64,000 nucleotides of DNA from Sesamum alatum (GCA_034509735.1 JACGWO010000012.1:5144367-5208366), one strand, 5' to 3'. Positions 11,443-25,352 are shown, numbered from the stretch's first letter. Notes: generated by a model from the letters alone, not told the origin. Translations and numbers: made by a program.

Positions 11443-11692
11443 CATTAATGGCAATGCATTGTAAGTTTGGCCTCTTGGCTCTTGCAGAGAATATCTTTGT
11501 TGGAGGTCATAATAAGGAGAAAGTCTATTGGAACTTGATGATTATTGGCTATGAAAAAGCAGGTTTAGAGATGAACTACATAAAGTTGTTCCGAGAGATG
11601 CAGCATGAAGGAATTGAAGCTGATTTGAACAGTGTGATATCTGTGATTTCTTTGATTCAGCCCCTTCAGTTTTGCTGTGCATTAAGAGATTA
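11443..11692 (+). pseudogene. PPR gene, 3' part (beyond Copia)
   Basis: This continues the PPR pseudogene. It starts with the second copy of the CATTA duplication. From 11448 it reads 'MAMHCKFGLLALAENIF', 'WNLMIIGYEKAG' and 'LFREMQHEGIEADLNSV', which is a clear PPR motif pair. It joins in frame with the sequence before 1453 (LRRNLDVD, stop, IVHSS). A stop at 11690-11692 follows, and I see no more PPR motifs after about 11750, so the C-terminal repeats and any E/DYW region are lost or unrecognisable. Confidence 0.82.
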
Positions 11693-12000
11693 AAAAACTA
11701 TGGTTGTTTCATCCAGAAAACTAATGAACATGTGACATCTCAATATAGTTGGATTGTTGCTTTCTCCGGTAGTAGCAAAATGAAAAATGTAATTTCACCT
11801 TACGTCTTCTCTGTACAAGCATGTCGAACATTAGATGCTTCTCTAATGTGAATTTGACCTCATAGGAGTAAATTTTGCTAGGAGCACTTGATGTAAAGGT
11901 AATTATCTCGTGTTTTAACAAATAATCCTCAGTCCGAACAACTGAACTGATACCAACTGATAAATTTTGTGAATGTGCTTGTAGGGTTAAAAATAACAAA
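11693..12000. other. Decayed PPR flank, nothing recognisable
   Basis: About 300 bp of sequence leading into the AT-rich repeat bed. A 92-codon minus-strand frame (11721-11999) shows no family signature. I see no supported feature. Confidence 0.5.
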
Positions 12001-15000
12001 TAATTTAAATGTCGTTTATTTGAAAAAAATGTCTCTAATTGATAAAAATAACATGTGCAGTATGTGCTTGTGTTGTTAGTGTTAAAATAACAAATAATTT
12101 AAAAGTTGTAGCATATTTTGTATTTTAAAATTTTGAAATTTAATTGTATCCAAATAAAATAGGCATCTAAATACATAATAATTTTTTTATAAATTAAAGT
12201 AACTAGATGAAATAAATCATGCATTTTAAAGTGTAAGATATGTCCATAATGTTTATTTTAGTTATAAGTAAACTTTTTGTGCATCTGCTTTTAATATTAA
12301 AAATGATTTTGTTGTCACAAATGATCCTTTGCATTTTTTTTATTTCATATACAATGTAAATGAATATGATTCTATATGATTCCATTAAATAAATAGGCAC
12401 ATAAATACATGTGTATGTGATACAAAGAACATTTTTATAAATTAAATTAACTATATGAAATAGATCATGCTTTTAATTAAAAAAATTTAGCATTTGAAAG
12501 ATTAAAATACGTCCATAATATTTATTTTATTTATAAATAAATATTTTGTGCATGTGCTTTTAGGGTTAAAAATAACAAATAATTTAAAAGTGGCATATTA
12601 CATTGTTTATTTAAAAAAAATTGTCTCTAATTGATAAAAATAATATTGTGCAGTTATATATTATGATGATATATATATTCATACATATTTATATTAACTC
12701 TATGTGCTTGTGTTGTTAGTGTTAAAATAAAAAAATAATTTAATAGTTGTAGCTTATTATAAGTATGAAACATGTGTTTATTTTAAGTATCATACGAAAT
12801 GGATATGTAAAAAAAAATTAGAGATAATAAAAGACATTGGAAACTTTATGCGAATATTTCATAAAATGCTACTTTTAAATTTTGTTGTATTTTTACTTTA
12901 ATTTATAAAAGTAGTATTTTTATATGTTATATTTGTATATAGACATCATATTTATAAATACGTGGATGATATTTACAAAATACTAAGATTGTTGTCATAC
13001 ACACTAAAAATGGTTTATTTCTAACAGTTACTTTAATTTATAAAAATATAATTCTTATATATGATAATGTATGCATATATAATTATATCAAAAAAAATAT
13101 ATAAATTAAAGCATTTTTTTTGGCATTTTTTCATTATCATGTACATATTTATATGACTTATAAAATTATAGTGATACACATATATATATCAAATTTATAT
13201 TTAAATATATATAAACATATCATCATATTTTGATGTGGCATATAAATACATATGTATGTGATACAAACAAAATTTTTATAAATTAAATTAACTATATCAA
13301 ATAGATCATGCTTTTAAGGTAAAAATTCTAGCATTTGAAAGATTAAAATACGCCCATAGTATTTCTTTTATTTATAAATAAATATTTTGTGCATGTGCTT
13401 TTAGGGTTAAAAATAAAAAATAATTTAAAAGTCGTTTATTTGCAAAAAATTGTCTCTAATTGAGAAAAATAACATATGTGCAGTATGTGCTTGTGTTGTT
13501 AGTGTTAAAATCACAAATAATTTAAAAATTGTAGCATATTTCATATTTTACAATTTTGAAATATAATTGTATCCAAATAAAATAGGTATCTAAATACATA
13601 ATAATTTTTTTTATAAACTAAAGTAACTAGATGAAATAAATCATGCATTTTAAAGTGTAAGATATGTCCATAATATTTATTTTAATTATAAGTAACCTTT
13701 TTGTGCATCTGCTTTTAATATAAAAAATAATTTTGTTGTCACAAATGATCCTTTGCATTTTTTTTTATTTCATAAAAGATGTAAATCAATATCATTCTAT
13801 ATGATTCCATTAAATAAATTTATATTATTGATTAATTAAAATTATTATTTAAATCTCTTTTAATAAATTATATTTATTTATAAAATATATTTTTATGAAT
13901 TCATAAATCATGATTTATTTATTTATATATATATATATATAAATATCATCATATTTTTATGTGGCATATAAATACATATGTTGGTGATACAAACAAAATT
14001 TTTATAAATTAAATTAACTATATGAAATAGATTAAAATATGTCCATAATATTTATTTTATTTATAAATAAACATTTTGTGAATGTGCTTTTAGGTTAAAA
14101 ATAAAAAATAATTTAAAAGTGGCATATTAAATTGTTTATTTATTATTATATATTCATACATATTTATATTAACTCTATGTGTTTGTGTTGTTAGTGTTAA
14201 AATAACAAATAATTTAAAAGTTGCAGCATATTTCATATTTTAAAATTTTGAAATATAATTGTATCCAAATAAAATAGGCATCTAAATACATAATAATTTA
14301 AAGTAACTAGATGAAATAAATCATGCATTTTAAGTGTAAGATATGTCCAAAATGATTATTTTAATTATAAGTAAACTTTTTGTGCATTTGCTTTTAATAT
14401 TATAAATAATTTTGTTGTCACAAATGATCCTTTGCATTTTTTTATTTCATATATGATGTAAATGAATACGATTCTATATGATTCCATTAAATAAATTTAT
14501 ATTATTGATTAATTAGAATTACTATATAAATATCTTTTAATAAATTATATTTATTTATAAAATATATTTTTATGAATTCATAAATCATGCTTTATATTTA
14601 AATATATATAAACATATCATCATATTTTTATGTGGCATATAAATACATATGTATGTGATAAAAAAAATTTACAAATTAAATTACCTATATGAAATAGATC
14701 ATGCTTTTAATTTAAAAATTCTAGCATTTGAAAGATTAAAATACGTCCATAATATTTGTTTTATTTATAAATAGACATTTTATGCATGTGCTTTTAGGGT
14801 TAAAAATAAAAAATAATTTAAAAGTCGTTTATTGGAAAAAATTGTCTCTAATTGATAAAAATAACATATGTGCAATATGTGCTTGTGCTGTTAGTGTTAA
14901 AATAATAAATAATTTAAATGTTGTAGCATATTTCATATTTTGAAATTTTGAAATATAATTGTATCCAAATAAAATAGGCATCTAAATACATAATAATTTA

Positions 15001-16350
15001 AAGTAACTAGATGAAATAAATCATGCATTTTAAAGTGTAAGATATGTCCATAATGTTTATTTTAATTATAAGTAAACTTTTTGTGGATTTTCTTTTAATA
15101 TTAAAAATAATTTTGTTGTCACAAATGATCCTTTGAATTTTGTTTATTTCATATACGATGTAAATGAATATGATTCTATATGATTCCCTTAAATAAATTT
15201 ATATTATTGATTAATTAAATTTACTATTTAAATCTCTTTTAATAAATTATATTTATTTATAAAATATATTTTTATGAATTCATAAATCATGATTTATATT
15301 TAAATATATATAAACATATCATCATATTTTTATGTGGTATATAAATACATATGAATGTGATACAAACAAAATTTTATAAATTCAATTAACCATATGAAAT
15401 TGATCAAATGCTTTTAATTTAAAAATTCTAGCGTTTGAAAGATTAAAATACATCCATAATATTAATTTTATATATAAATAAACATTTTGTGTATGTGCTT
15501 TTAAGGTTAAAAATAACAAATAATATAAAAGTGGCATATTACATTGTTTATTTATATGATGATATATTCATACATATGTATTTTAACTCTACGTGCTTGT
15601 GTTGTTAGTGTTAAAATAATAAATAATTTAATAGTTGTATCTTATTAAAGTATGAAACATGAAAGAGATAATAAATGACATTAGAAACTTTATGCGCATA
15701 TTTCATAAAATGCTACTTTTAAATTTTGTTATATTTTTACTTAACTTATAAAAGTAGTATTTTTATATATTATATTTGTATATAGCATCATATTTATAAA
15801 TACGTGGATAATATTTATAAAATGCTAAGATTGTTTTCATACACACTAAAAAATGGTTTGTTTCTAACAGTTATTTTAATTTATAAAATATTTTCCTTAT
15901 ATGATAATGTATGCATATATAATTATATCCAAATAAATATATAAATATTATGCTCTCTAAAAACAATTATTTATTGGCATTTTGTCATTAGCATGTACAT
16001 ATTTATATGACTTATAAAATTATAGAGATACACATATTTATATCAAATTTATAATTAAATATATATAAACATATCATCATATTTTTACATGGCATATAAA
16101 TACAAATGTATGTGATACAAACAAATTTTTTATAAATTAAATTAACTATATAAAATAGATCATACTTTTAATTTAAAAGTTCTAGCACTTGAAAGATTAA
16201 AATTCGCCAATAATATTTTATTTTTATTTATAAGTAAATATTTTGTGCATGTGCTTTTAGGGTGAAAATATTGTGTCTAATTGATAAAAATAACATATGT
16301 GCAGTATGTGTTTGTGTTGTTAGTTTTAAAATAATAAATAATTTAAAATT
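12001..16350 (+). repeat. AT-rich macro-repeat array, left (forward) arm
   Basis: This is non-coding, very AT-rich DNA built of diverged units. The motif 'gtgcttgtgttgttagtgtt' recurs at about 12064, 12704, 13487, 14179, 14879, 15593 and 16308. The spacings are 640, 783, 692, 700, 714 and 715 bp, so the period is about 0.7 kb. Other unit markers recur in the same order: 'tgcttttagggttaaaaata', 'ttttgttgtcacaaatgatc' and 'catgcattttaaagtgtaag'. Units carry different internal deletions. No open frame of note, no LTR and no transposase are seen. It resembles a degenerate satellite or a multiply duplicated non-autonomous element of unknown class. Confidence 0.8.
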
Positions 16351-16399
16351 TTGTGCATGTGCTTTTAGATGCCTATTTTATTGGTTACAGTTATATTTC

Positions 16400-18518
16400 A
16401 AAATTTCAAAATATGAAACATGCTACAACTATTAAATTATTTGTTATTTTAACACTAACAACACAAGCACATATTGCACATATGTTATTTTTATCAATTA
16501 GAGATAATTTTTTTGAATAAATGACTTTTAAATTATTTTTTATTTTTAACCCTAAAAGCACATGCACAAAATATTTACTTATAAATAAAATAAATATTAT
16601 GGGCGTATTTAATCTTTCAAATGCTAGAACTTTTAAATTAAAAGCACGATCTATTTCATATAGGTAATTTAATTTATAAAATTTTTGTTTGTATCACATA
16701 TATATGTATTTATATGCCACATAAAAATATGACGATATGTTTATATATTTTTAAATATAAATTTGATATAAATATGTGTATCACTATAATTTTATAAGTC
16801 ATATAAATATGTACATGACAATGACAAAATGCCAATAAATAAATGTTTTTATTTTAAAGAGCATAATCTTTATATATTTATTTGGATATAATTATATATG
16901 CATACATTATCATATATAAGAATAATATTTTTTTAAATTAAAATAACTGTTAGAAATAAACCATTTTTTAGTGTATATGAAAATTGTCTTAGCATTTTGT
17001 AAATATCATCCACGTATTTATAAATATGATGTCTATATACAAATATAATATTTAAAAATAGTACTATTATAAGTTAAAGTAAAAGAATAACAAAATTTAA
17101 AAGTAGCATTTTATGAATACGCGCATAAAGTTTCCAATGTCATTTATTACCTCTAATTTTTCTTGCGTATTCATTTCATTTAATACCTAAAATAAACATC
17201 ATTTTCATGTTTCATACTTTAATAAGATATAAATATTAAATTATTTGTTATTTTAACACTAACGACACAAGCACATAGAGTTAAAATAAATATGCATGAA
17301 TATATCATCATAATATATAACTGCACAATGTTATTTTTATCAATTAGAGATAATTTTTTCAAATAAACAATGGAATATGTTACTTTTAAATTATTTGTTA
17401 TTTTTAAACTTAAAAGCACATGCACAAAATGTTTATTTATAAACAAAATAAGTATTATGGACGTATTTTAATCTTTCAAATGCTAGAATTTAAATTAAAG
17501 GCATGATCTATTTGATATAGTTTATTTAATTTATAAAATTTTTATTTGTATCACATACATATGTGTTTATATGTCACATAAAAATATGATGATATTTTTA
17601 TTCATATTTAAATATAAAGCATGATTTATGAATTCATACAGTTACTTATTCTTTTTTATATATTACATTCGTACACAAATACGTATGCATATATAGTCAT
17701 TATTTATATTCTTGTCATATAAATATAAGTATATACATGATATATCATTGTCATATATATATATATAATAGTACTTATTTATATCAAATATTAGCAGGTG
17801 ATATGGAAAATTGATTTGTTATGTTTATACACAATAAATATTATTGAGAGTTGAAAGAAATATTAAAGTTTTTGGAAGTGCATGTTTTAAAAGACAATAA
17901 ATATTATTGGGAGTTGAAATAAACTTTTAGTTTTTTTTGAATTCTGGCTATGAAACATGGACACAAAGTTAATATTTTTATATCTAATTTTTTTTTTTTG
18001 CATATTTATATCAAAAGTAAATATTTTTAGGTATTTTGAAATTTAAAATATTAACTTTTAAAGTTTTATATTTTTAAGTATTTTTAATATATTTTATAAA
18101 TAAATATAATTTATTAAAAGAGATTTAAATAGTAATTTTAATTAATCAATAATATAAATTTATTTAATGGAATCATATAGAATCATATTCATTTACATCG
18201 TATATGAAATAAAAAAAAATGCAAAGGATCATTTGTGACAACAAAATTATTTTTAATATTAAAAGCAGATGCACAAAAAGTTTATTTATAATAAAAATAA
18301 ACATTATGGACATATGTTACACTTTAAAATGCATGATCTATTTCATCTAGTTACTTTAATTTATATAAATAGACCATGTTATTCTGTATATAAACAAAAA
18401 AAATAATTTGAAAGTACTGGCATTTTAATCATTTTCGTCTATAGTTTTTATGATATTTTTTTTATGTATCATTTAATTGTATGATGTACACAAATATGAT
18501 GAAATATGAATACATATA
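16400..18518 (-). repeat. AT-rich macro-repeat array, inverted arm
   Basis: This is the same repeat family as the left arm but reverse-complemented. Examples are 'aacactaacaacacaagcac' at 16451-16470 and 17254-17274, 'ccctaaaagcacatgcac' at about 16550, and 'gatcatttgtgacaacaaaa' at about 18228-18247. Order and orientation mirror the forward arm about a centre near 16.39-16.41 kb. For instance, 15691 onward pairs with the reverse complement ending at 17128. The inverted orientation persists in every later array block. Confidence 0.8.
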
Positions 18519-19905
18519 TGTGACACCCCCTCCGTAATCACATCCCATCTTATAAAGAATTCGCATTTAACCTAATAAGATAACCCATGTTTTAATTAAT
18601 ATATTATGTAGACATCACAAAAGGACATACATCATCCAAGTATTGTATTCAATACTTAACCTTAGCATTTATAAATAAGGAAATGAGAAAATTATTGTTT
18701 ATAGCTATTACAAACTCAAAATAAAAATCCATTAAGTTTCTAATATATATATATATATATATATACATGCAATTATGTAGCTAGTACTCCTAACTCAAGA
18801 TATCACTGCTAACCCACCTAATAGTACTGGCGATCGGCTTATGATTTAATTCGCCTAGTCACGGTGGCGTATCTCCTAAAAAATATTTGGCAAGGAATGA
18901 GCTGCCTATTCAATAAGTATAGCTAATCAGCCTATATAAACGCATAGACACACGTCATGCCACAAATCCATGAATATTCAATATAATCACAACAAAGCTA
19001 CAAAGAAATTAATACCACAATCATGCATTAATCCACTACACAATATCTAGAATCATAGTTTATACTCTTCGGGCCCTGCTTACTCTAATTGGAGTACATC
19101 AGTCAATGGTTCTGCCGGTTATCCTCATCTCAATCCATATCATATCATATACATCACAGGATACCTGTCGAATGTAATATCACCACACTATCTGAGTGTG
19201 TAGCAATATCAGCACAGAACATCATAATGAACATGGCATCCCCACACCACCCCAGTATGTAGCTATCAACACAGGATATTCCTCGCTACCCGAAATACCC
19301 CGGTACCCTACGCGCCATGGTACTTAGCTTATATTCATTTTTCTCATATCACATCGTCAATCACATCATCATCAATCACATCAATCACAAACCATTGACT
19401 ATGTTCCCCAATTAGGTAAGCCATTTGTTTATCACAATCTAACGATATGCTCATAATTGACTTCTTCATTCAACTCCTTGTAACAATAAAATATAATATA
19501 CGACAATCATCTATCAATATTTATATTACACAAATAATAACGAATAAACACCTAACGACAATTTCACAGAATTACCACATAATCCAAATAAGTATCTATG
19601 ATATACTAGCCAGGTTTACAACAAACAAGTACACTCATATATATACATATATATAGATCCAATTAACTATACTTACCTCGATTTCAAAACGATTATGCTA
19701 GTAGAAGGAGTTGATTAATCTTTTACTTTATCCCCGTGTTCTATAATAGGTTATAATAGGCATAATCAATATATCTTAAATTTCCAAATGAAATTACTAA
19801 ATAATATTCGTATATTTTATACCAATTTTTAATATTTCATTTATATTGGACTTCAACCCGCCGTTCATTACTCGTCTAAACAATTAGACATTATAAGCTT
19901 TCCGA

Positions 19906-19938
<33 letters not shown>

Positions 19939-20455
19939 CAATTAACTCCTAAGAGCTTATTTCATCAAACCCCTCATATTTTTATAACTTTCATTCTCTA
20001 TAACGATCCCTAAATGAAATTACTAGAAAAATCCCACATTTCTTTTGAATAAATATAATATTTCTCAAATACAATTCCCTAATATTTCTCAAACATAATT
20101 TTCTACTATTCTTATTAATTTTTGTCAATTCTTCACTATTATAATAATTATTTAAACACTAGTACATACAATTATGTATTTGATTAATAAACCCGGTTAA
20201 ATTGAGTAAATCAATTATAACAACGGTTAAATCTAATAGATTAAATAATTTCTGATTTATTGGCTATAATGTCACTAGTCCAATTAAATATTTACCCGAT
20301 CACTAATTTGTATAAATGTTCAAATTCAATAAATTTTCTGATTAAATAATAAATCGAATAGTATAAAGCATATTTAATAAATGCACTAATTAATTAAATT
20401 TTTTAAATAATTATCAATTAATCTCATAATTATGTATAAAAATTTGGATGTTACA
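18519..20455 (+). mobile_element. Solo LTR, Gypsy chromovirus-like
   Basis: This is a 1937-bp block bounded by TGTGACACCCCC at the left and GGATGTTACA at the right. These ends are typical of LTRs from plant chromoviruses (Tekay/Del-like). The flanks are ATATA (18514-18518) and ATATC (20456-20460), a 5-bp target duplication with one mismatch. It contains a TATA-like TATATAAA at 18933-18940 and no gag or pol. AT-rich array sequence abuts both sides. The lineage rests on the terminal sequence only. Confidence 0.72.
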
Positions 20456-21506
20456 ATATCTCATAATTATGATACTTTAATAAATTAAGTTAGCTATACC
20501 AAATTGATCATGCTTAGTGTATATACAACTCACAAATAATTTAAAAGTCTTGGCATTATATACTACGAGCACATAATATTTATTTTACAAACATTCAATG
20601 TCATTATATATACCAATATAATATAAAAAATAATATTTTTATAAATTAAAGTTACTATTAGAAATAAACCATGCTTTTTAGTGTGTGTGAAAATAATCTT
20701 AGCATTTCAAATATCATACTCTTAGTGTGTATAAAAATATAACAAAATTTAAAAGTTTTAGCATTTTCATGTATGAAATATGCGCATAAAATTTCCACCG
20801 TCATTTATCGTCTCTAATTTTTCTTGCATATGCATTGTATTGTTTATACGAAGCAAATTATATGATGTATATGCATATTCATATTTATATACAAATGTAG
20901 TTTATTGTCCTTAATATCTCTTGGGTATTTGTATTTATCATGTAGATATTTATATATACTTTTATAAATTACAGTAATTGTAGGAGGTTTTAGTGTCTAT
21001 GAAAATAACGAATAATTTAAAAGTTCTAGTGTATATGACGTATAAAAAGTATGATGGTATAACATGTAAAACCAATACTTTTATTAATTAATTTATAGAC
21101 AATGTTGTTATTGTGTACAAAAATAACAAATAATTTGAAAAATAGTATTTAGACGCCTATTTTATTTGGATACAATATGTATACATTATCATATTTACAT
21201 ATAAATATGTATGTGAAATATTACGAAATGTCAATTAGAGACTATTAATTTTATATATATTGTATTTGTATATAAATATGTATTCATATAAAAATCATAT
21301 TTATTTAAGTCGTATTTGAAATGTAAAAAAATGCAGAAAATTATTTGAGACAATAAATAATATTTCAAAATTTTAAAATAAACATTATTTGCATGTTTCA
21401 TACTTTAATATGCTACAACTTTTAAATTATTTGTTAATCTTAACATTATAAGCGCGGGCACATAAAGTAAATATAAATATGTGTGAATATATCATCATAA
21501 ATTTAT
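20456..21506 (-). repeat. AT-rich array block (inverted orientation)
   Basis: This continues the inverted arm after the solo LTR. For example, 'gcataaaatttccaccgtca' near 20787 matches 'gcataaagtttccaatgtca' near 17122. No gene is seen. Confidence 0.7.
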
Positions 21507-21507
21507 A

Positions 21508-21934
21508 GGGTCAATTACATCTACCTCCCCTGAAGTTTTGCATAATTATAAATACCCCCTCATTATTTGAAAAATTATAAATACCCCTGAGATTTGTAAT
21601 TTTTAAAAGAAGGTCTAAAATGGATGGTTTGCCCTTGAATTTTTTTATGGAAATTGTAGAAAAATCGGCCAAGGCAAATTGCATTATTGCTCCTCTATGT
21701 AAAAAACTTAAGAAACCTCTCCCTACACATTGTAGTCCCAAAAAATTTTAAGAATTAAATAAAAATAATTCAGTGCATAAGGGCATTTTGGTCAGTTCAC
21801 CCATAAAAAATAATGAAAATGGGTTATTTGTTAGACGGTTACAAACCTCAGAGGGGTATTTGTAATTTTTAAAACAACGAGGGGGTATTTGTAATTATGC
21901 CAAACCTCAAGGGAGGAAGATGTAATTTACCCTT
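21508..21934. mobile_element. TIR-type MITE, about 430 bp
   Basis: Imperfect terminal inverted repeats of over 80 bp: the left end reads 'gggtcaattacatctacctc' and the right end is the complement of 'gggtaaattacatcttcctc'. Both continue into 'cataattataaataccccct'. It interrupts the AT-rich array. A related copy lies at about 58930-59358. I could not settle the target duplication. A MITE of unknown superfamily is the best call. Confidence 0.75.
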
Positions 21935-22274
21935 AACTCATATACATGTATGTGATATATAACAAAATATCAATTAGAGAAAAAAAAAATTCAAATTAAA
22001 TACAACTTTTAAATTATTTGTTATTTTTAACCCAAAAAGCACATGCACAAAAAGATTAACATATTTTTAACCTTTCAAATGCTAGAATTTTTTTAAATTA
22101 AAAGCATGATATATTTCATATAGTTAATTTAATTTATAAAAATTTAACTATATCACATATGTATTTATATGTCATATAAAAATATGATGATATATTCATA
22201 TACATTTATATACAAATTTATATAAATATGTATGCATATATCATCATAATTTATATGGTATATAAATATGTACG
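21935..22274 (-). repeat. AT-rich array block
   Basis: Inverted-arm sequence including 'cacatgcacaaaaagattaa' and 'gcatgatatatttcatatag'. It ends at Gypsy A's target site GTACG. Confidence 0.7.
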
Positions 22275-22991
22275 TGATATGGAGGAATTTAGCAGGCCTG
22301 TCTCTGGCCCAATGGAGGAAGACCAAAGGCTACTAAGGTTCTAGATGGGCCTAAGTTTTGGACCATCCATCTGGTGAAATCCAAGATAAACAAAGTAATA
22401 TCTCTCTCCTCAACCCAAGAGAGGAAGCTCGAGCCAAGGGTGATGAGCCCAGGGTCCACCTACGTGGCGTGAGGACCTAAGATCGAGGACACTTGGGCTG
22501 CTAGCTCCATCCTGAAGACCCACATTAGCTACCAATCGAGTAGGGTAACCTCCGTCTAGGAAAGGTGCCAGGTGGATTATCCCTCTCTTCTCTTGGGACT
22601 CGGAAGAAACCGAAGGAGACTTATCGACGTCCGAGAAACAAGGAGTTCTCACCCTGGTGGCCTCTAAGAGTCCTGACTGCACTAGACTTCTCAGCCCAAG
22701 AAGTCTCTCACAACTATAAATACCCCACTTCTCTTCTTAGTGGGTAATAACATTCTGATTTTTCTCAAGCACCCTACACGATTATTTCATGCTACACCTA
22801 CCATGATCTCATATTCACGTTTATTGTGTTCATTAATTCCTTTACTTTTTATCAAATTACTAACTTGAGCATCGGAGTGCTAACATATTTTTTGCAAGTC
22901 CTCATTCCTTGCATCAAGTACCACGTACAACCTTTGATTTTCGGCCCAAGTCCAATCTTCTTCTTTGATTGAGCATTTTTCACTCACATCA
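22275..22991 (+). repeat. 5' LTR of Gypsy A
   Basis: 717 bp, with TATAAATA at 22715-22722. It carries 'ttgagcatcggagtgctaac' near 22865-22884, a motif shared with Gypsy B's LTRs. The primer-binding region directly follows (TGGCCCCATCTGTGGGAA from 22994), close to the Tat-type TGGCGCC-TCTGTGGGAA pattern; the tRNA was not resolved. Confidence 0.93.
22715..22722 (+). promoter_or_regulatory. TATA box of Gypsy A LTR
   Basis: TATAAATA after CACAAC, preserved at 32307-32314 in the 3' LTR. It lies about 270 bp before the LTR end. Called from motif, position and conservation between LTRs. Confidence 0.55.
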
Positions 22992-23223
22992 AGTGGCCCC
23001 ATCTGTGGGAACACAGGACTAAGACGTGAGAATTATGGACGCTCCCAACAGTTGACTTGACAAACAGAAGACGGTCGATGCAGCAGCTGATCCCCAAGCC
23101 TTGCAGGTATTAGCAGGCATCCCTATGGCCCCGTCCAAGGACAGTGCGGGACCTTCTGTCTGAATTGATCCGCCTTCAGATCCCCCGCATGACAGCACTT
23201 CATCAGACGCTTCCTCAAACAGG

Positions 23224-24469
23224 GTGCCATCGGGCCTGCTGACAAACATCCAGTGGATGATCACGACGACGATTCAAACTCAGCTAGCGGCGGTGGCGCC
23301 TGCCCCCGTCGCAGCGGTAGCCCCCTCAAGTGCAGGAGGTCCCCTAGCGGCCGATGGTCAGGGAGAAGTAAATATTGTTCCCCTTGTCATAGGGTTGCCT
23401 GCGTAGCCAAGGGAAGCGTTTGTTCCTCCCCTCAAGCATGGAACGAGGCCCCTCCCCACTGGGAGGCCCAATAATGCTTACAGAAGGGCCTATAAGACGT
23501 ACAACAACGGATGAGGGGGTCCCCCTAGAGGGTCAGGGGGGCATCCCCTTCAGCGAGGAGGTTATGGCGGATGAGTTTACCACTCAACTATCGCACTCCC
23601 AACATCGTAGAGTATGACGGTACTACGGATCCTCAGGAACACTTGTCTCGCTTTGAGAATGCTGCTCTTTTGCATAGATACACTGACGACATCAAATGTC
23701 GTGTGTTTGTTACCACCTTTGCCCCGGCCGCCCAGCAGTAGTTTAACCAGTTCCCTGCGGGATCAGTAGGAAGCTTCTTGGAGTTCTGCTCCCTATTTTT
23801 ACACCAGTTTGCCAATAGTCAGAATCATAGCGAGACTTCTCTTAGCTTATTCGCGGTGAAATAGAAGGATTCTGAGTCCCTAAGGGACTATTTACACAGA
23901 TTCAATGCGGCAGCCTTCCCCCAGGGATTGGCGGATGGAGTCTTCGTCAAGCCTTGGCTAAGAAGCCTGCCTAGACTTTGATAGTCTCTTGGCTAGAGCA
24001 GCCAAATAAATCAACATAGAGGAAAATCGGTTGTCTAAGAGAGAAAGCCGAGCGGAGAAGAGAAAGGAGACGAAAGAGGAAGGATTGACCAAGAAGACAA
24101 AGGTGGAATCGTGAGACAGGAAGTTCCCCTTGCAAAGAGGGATTCCCATTTACACCCCTTTGAACACCCCCATCTCCCAAGCCCTCCTGGCGGTAGAGGG
24201 CAAGGGACTATTGCATGCCCCCGAGGGGCGAGAGAAGGGCCCACGCGCCCCAAATCCGAAAAGTTTGCCGATTTCATAATGACTACGGTCATACCACAGA
24301 TGAATGTCGCCATCTCAAGAGCGAGATAGAGCGGTTGGTACAGAATGGATATCTGCAAGAGTTCGTATGTCGGGAGAAGTTCCAGGGTACGGGGCCCTAC
24401 CAAAGGAAGGAGGCTGGTAAAGGCAAGGATCCCCGAAATGGGGGGGAGGGCAAAATCCCCTCACCCTAA
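23224..24469 (+). pseudogene. gag: Gypsy A Gag (broken)
   Basis: This is the Gag region in several frames. The N-terminal part is Ala/Pro-rich (from the ATG at 23224). The capsid core begins near 23610 with 'EYDGTTDPQEHLSRFENAAL' and 'HRYTDDIKCRVFVTTF', a clear Retrotrans_gag signature, but it is broken by stops (for example near 23741 and 23862). Further on, 24215-24469 reads 'CRFHNDYGHTTDECRHLK', the zinc-finger-like end of Tat-type Gag. Frame changes between these parts show it is not translatable as one protein. Confidence 0.85.
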
Positions 24470-24689
24470 GCCACGTCAACGAGGTCCCCAAGGAGGCCCG
24501 CGGGAGGAAAATGCTCCTTGTAAGGGAGTAATACTTATGATTTCTGGTGGCCCCATGGGGGGAGATTCACATGGAGCTCGGAAAGCACAAGTGAGAGAAC
24601 TGGAGGGAGGTATCGCAGAAGGGGTAAGGAAGCTCGAGGCCCCGCTCAGCACCCCCGTCATTCAATTCTCCCCCAGAGAGGGGACACCT

Positions 24690-25352
24690 ACAAGTCTCCC
24701 TCACAATGAAGCCCTGGTTGTTACCGCCATAATAGCTAATTATGAGGTCAGTTGGATTTTTATGGACTCCAGGAGTTCCGCAGATATTCTCTTCGGTGAA
24801 GTTTACGACCTGATGCAGCTGGGGAAGATTCCCCTTGAAAGGGCGGATACCTCCTTTATGGCTTTCTAGGGGAGAGGGTTCACCCCCTGGGGGGCAATCA
24901 CATTGCCACTGTCCTTGGGGAGAAACCCCTTCCGAAAAACATGCCTAATTAAATTTTTAGTGGTGGACACCCCCTCAGCCTATAACGTGATCCTGGGGAG
25001 ACCCACCCTCAACACCTTTCAAGCCATTATTTCAACTTACCATATGAAGATCAAGTTCCCGGTGTTTGGTAGGGTGGGGGAAGTACAAAGTGATCAGTGG
25101 CAGTCGTGGAAATGCTATGTGGGGCCTTCCGTAAAGGGCAAAAAAGAAACGCCCCTGAGTTGCCCCCAGGTGAGGCCTCCAAACGTCAGGGGCCAAGAGC
25201 GGCCGGTGCACGAGCCCAAACTAGCCTCCCGGCATAGACAAATCCGGCCAAAGAAGGGGAACACGCCAAGGTCCGCCCAGCAAAGAAACTCCTTGTTGTG
25301 GAATTGGAACCTCACACCCCAGGAAAGACCACGTGAGCAGGCACCCAGTTAA
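24690..25352 (+). pseudogene. pol: Gypsy A aspartic protease
   Basis: This is retropepsin-like protease sequence, normally cleaving Gag-Pol. The active-site region reads MDSRSSADILF, with catalytic Asp codon at 24765. The family has DSGSSADI, so the invariant Gly is now Arg. A stop near 24867 separates it from the downstream half (24903-25352), which has 'FLVVDTPSAYNVILGRPTLN', the second conserved protease block. Gypsy B retains the intact DSGSSADIL. Inactive as it stands. Confidence 0.85.

Noticed and set aside
12001..18518. Helitron or long-TIR MULE origin of the AT-rich array
   Set aside because: No TC start, CTRR end, hairpin, Rep/helicase or transposase seen; origin left open.
18519..20455. 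Possible host gene in the solo LTR (ORF 19447-19656)
   Set aside because: Low-complexity AT-rich frame without family features; the LTR ends explain the block.
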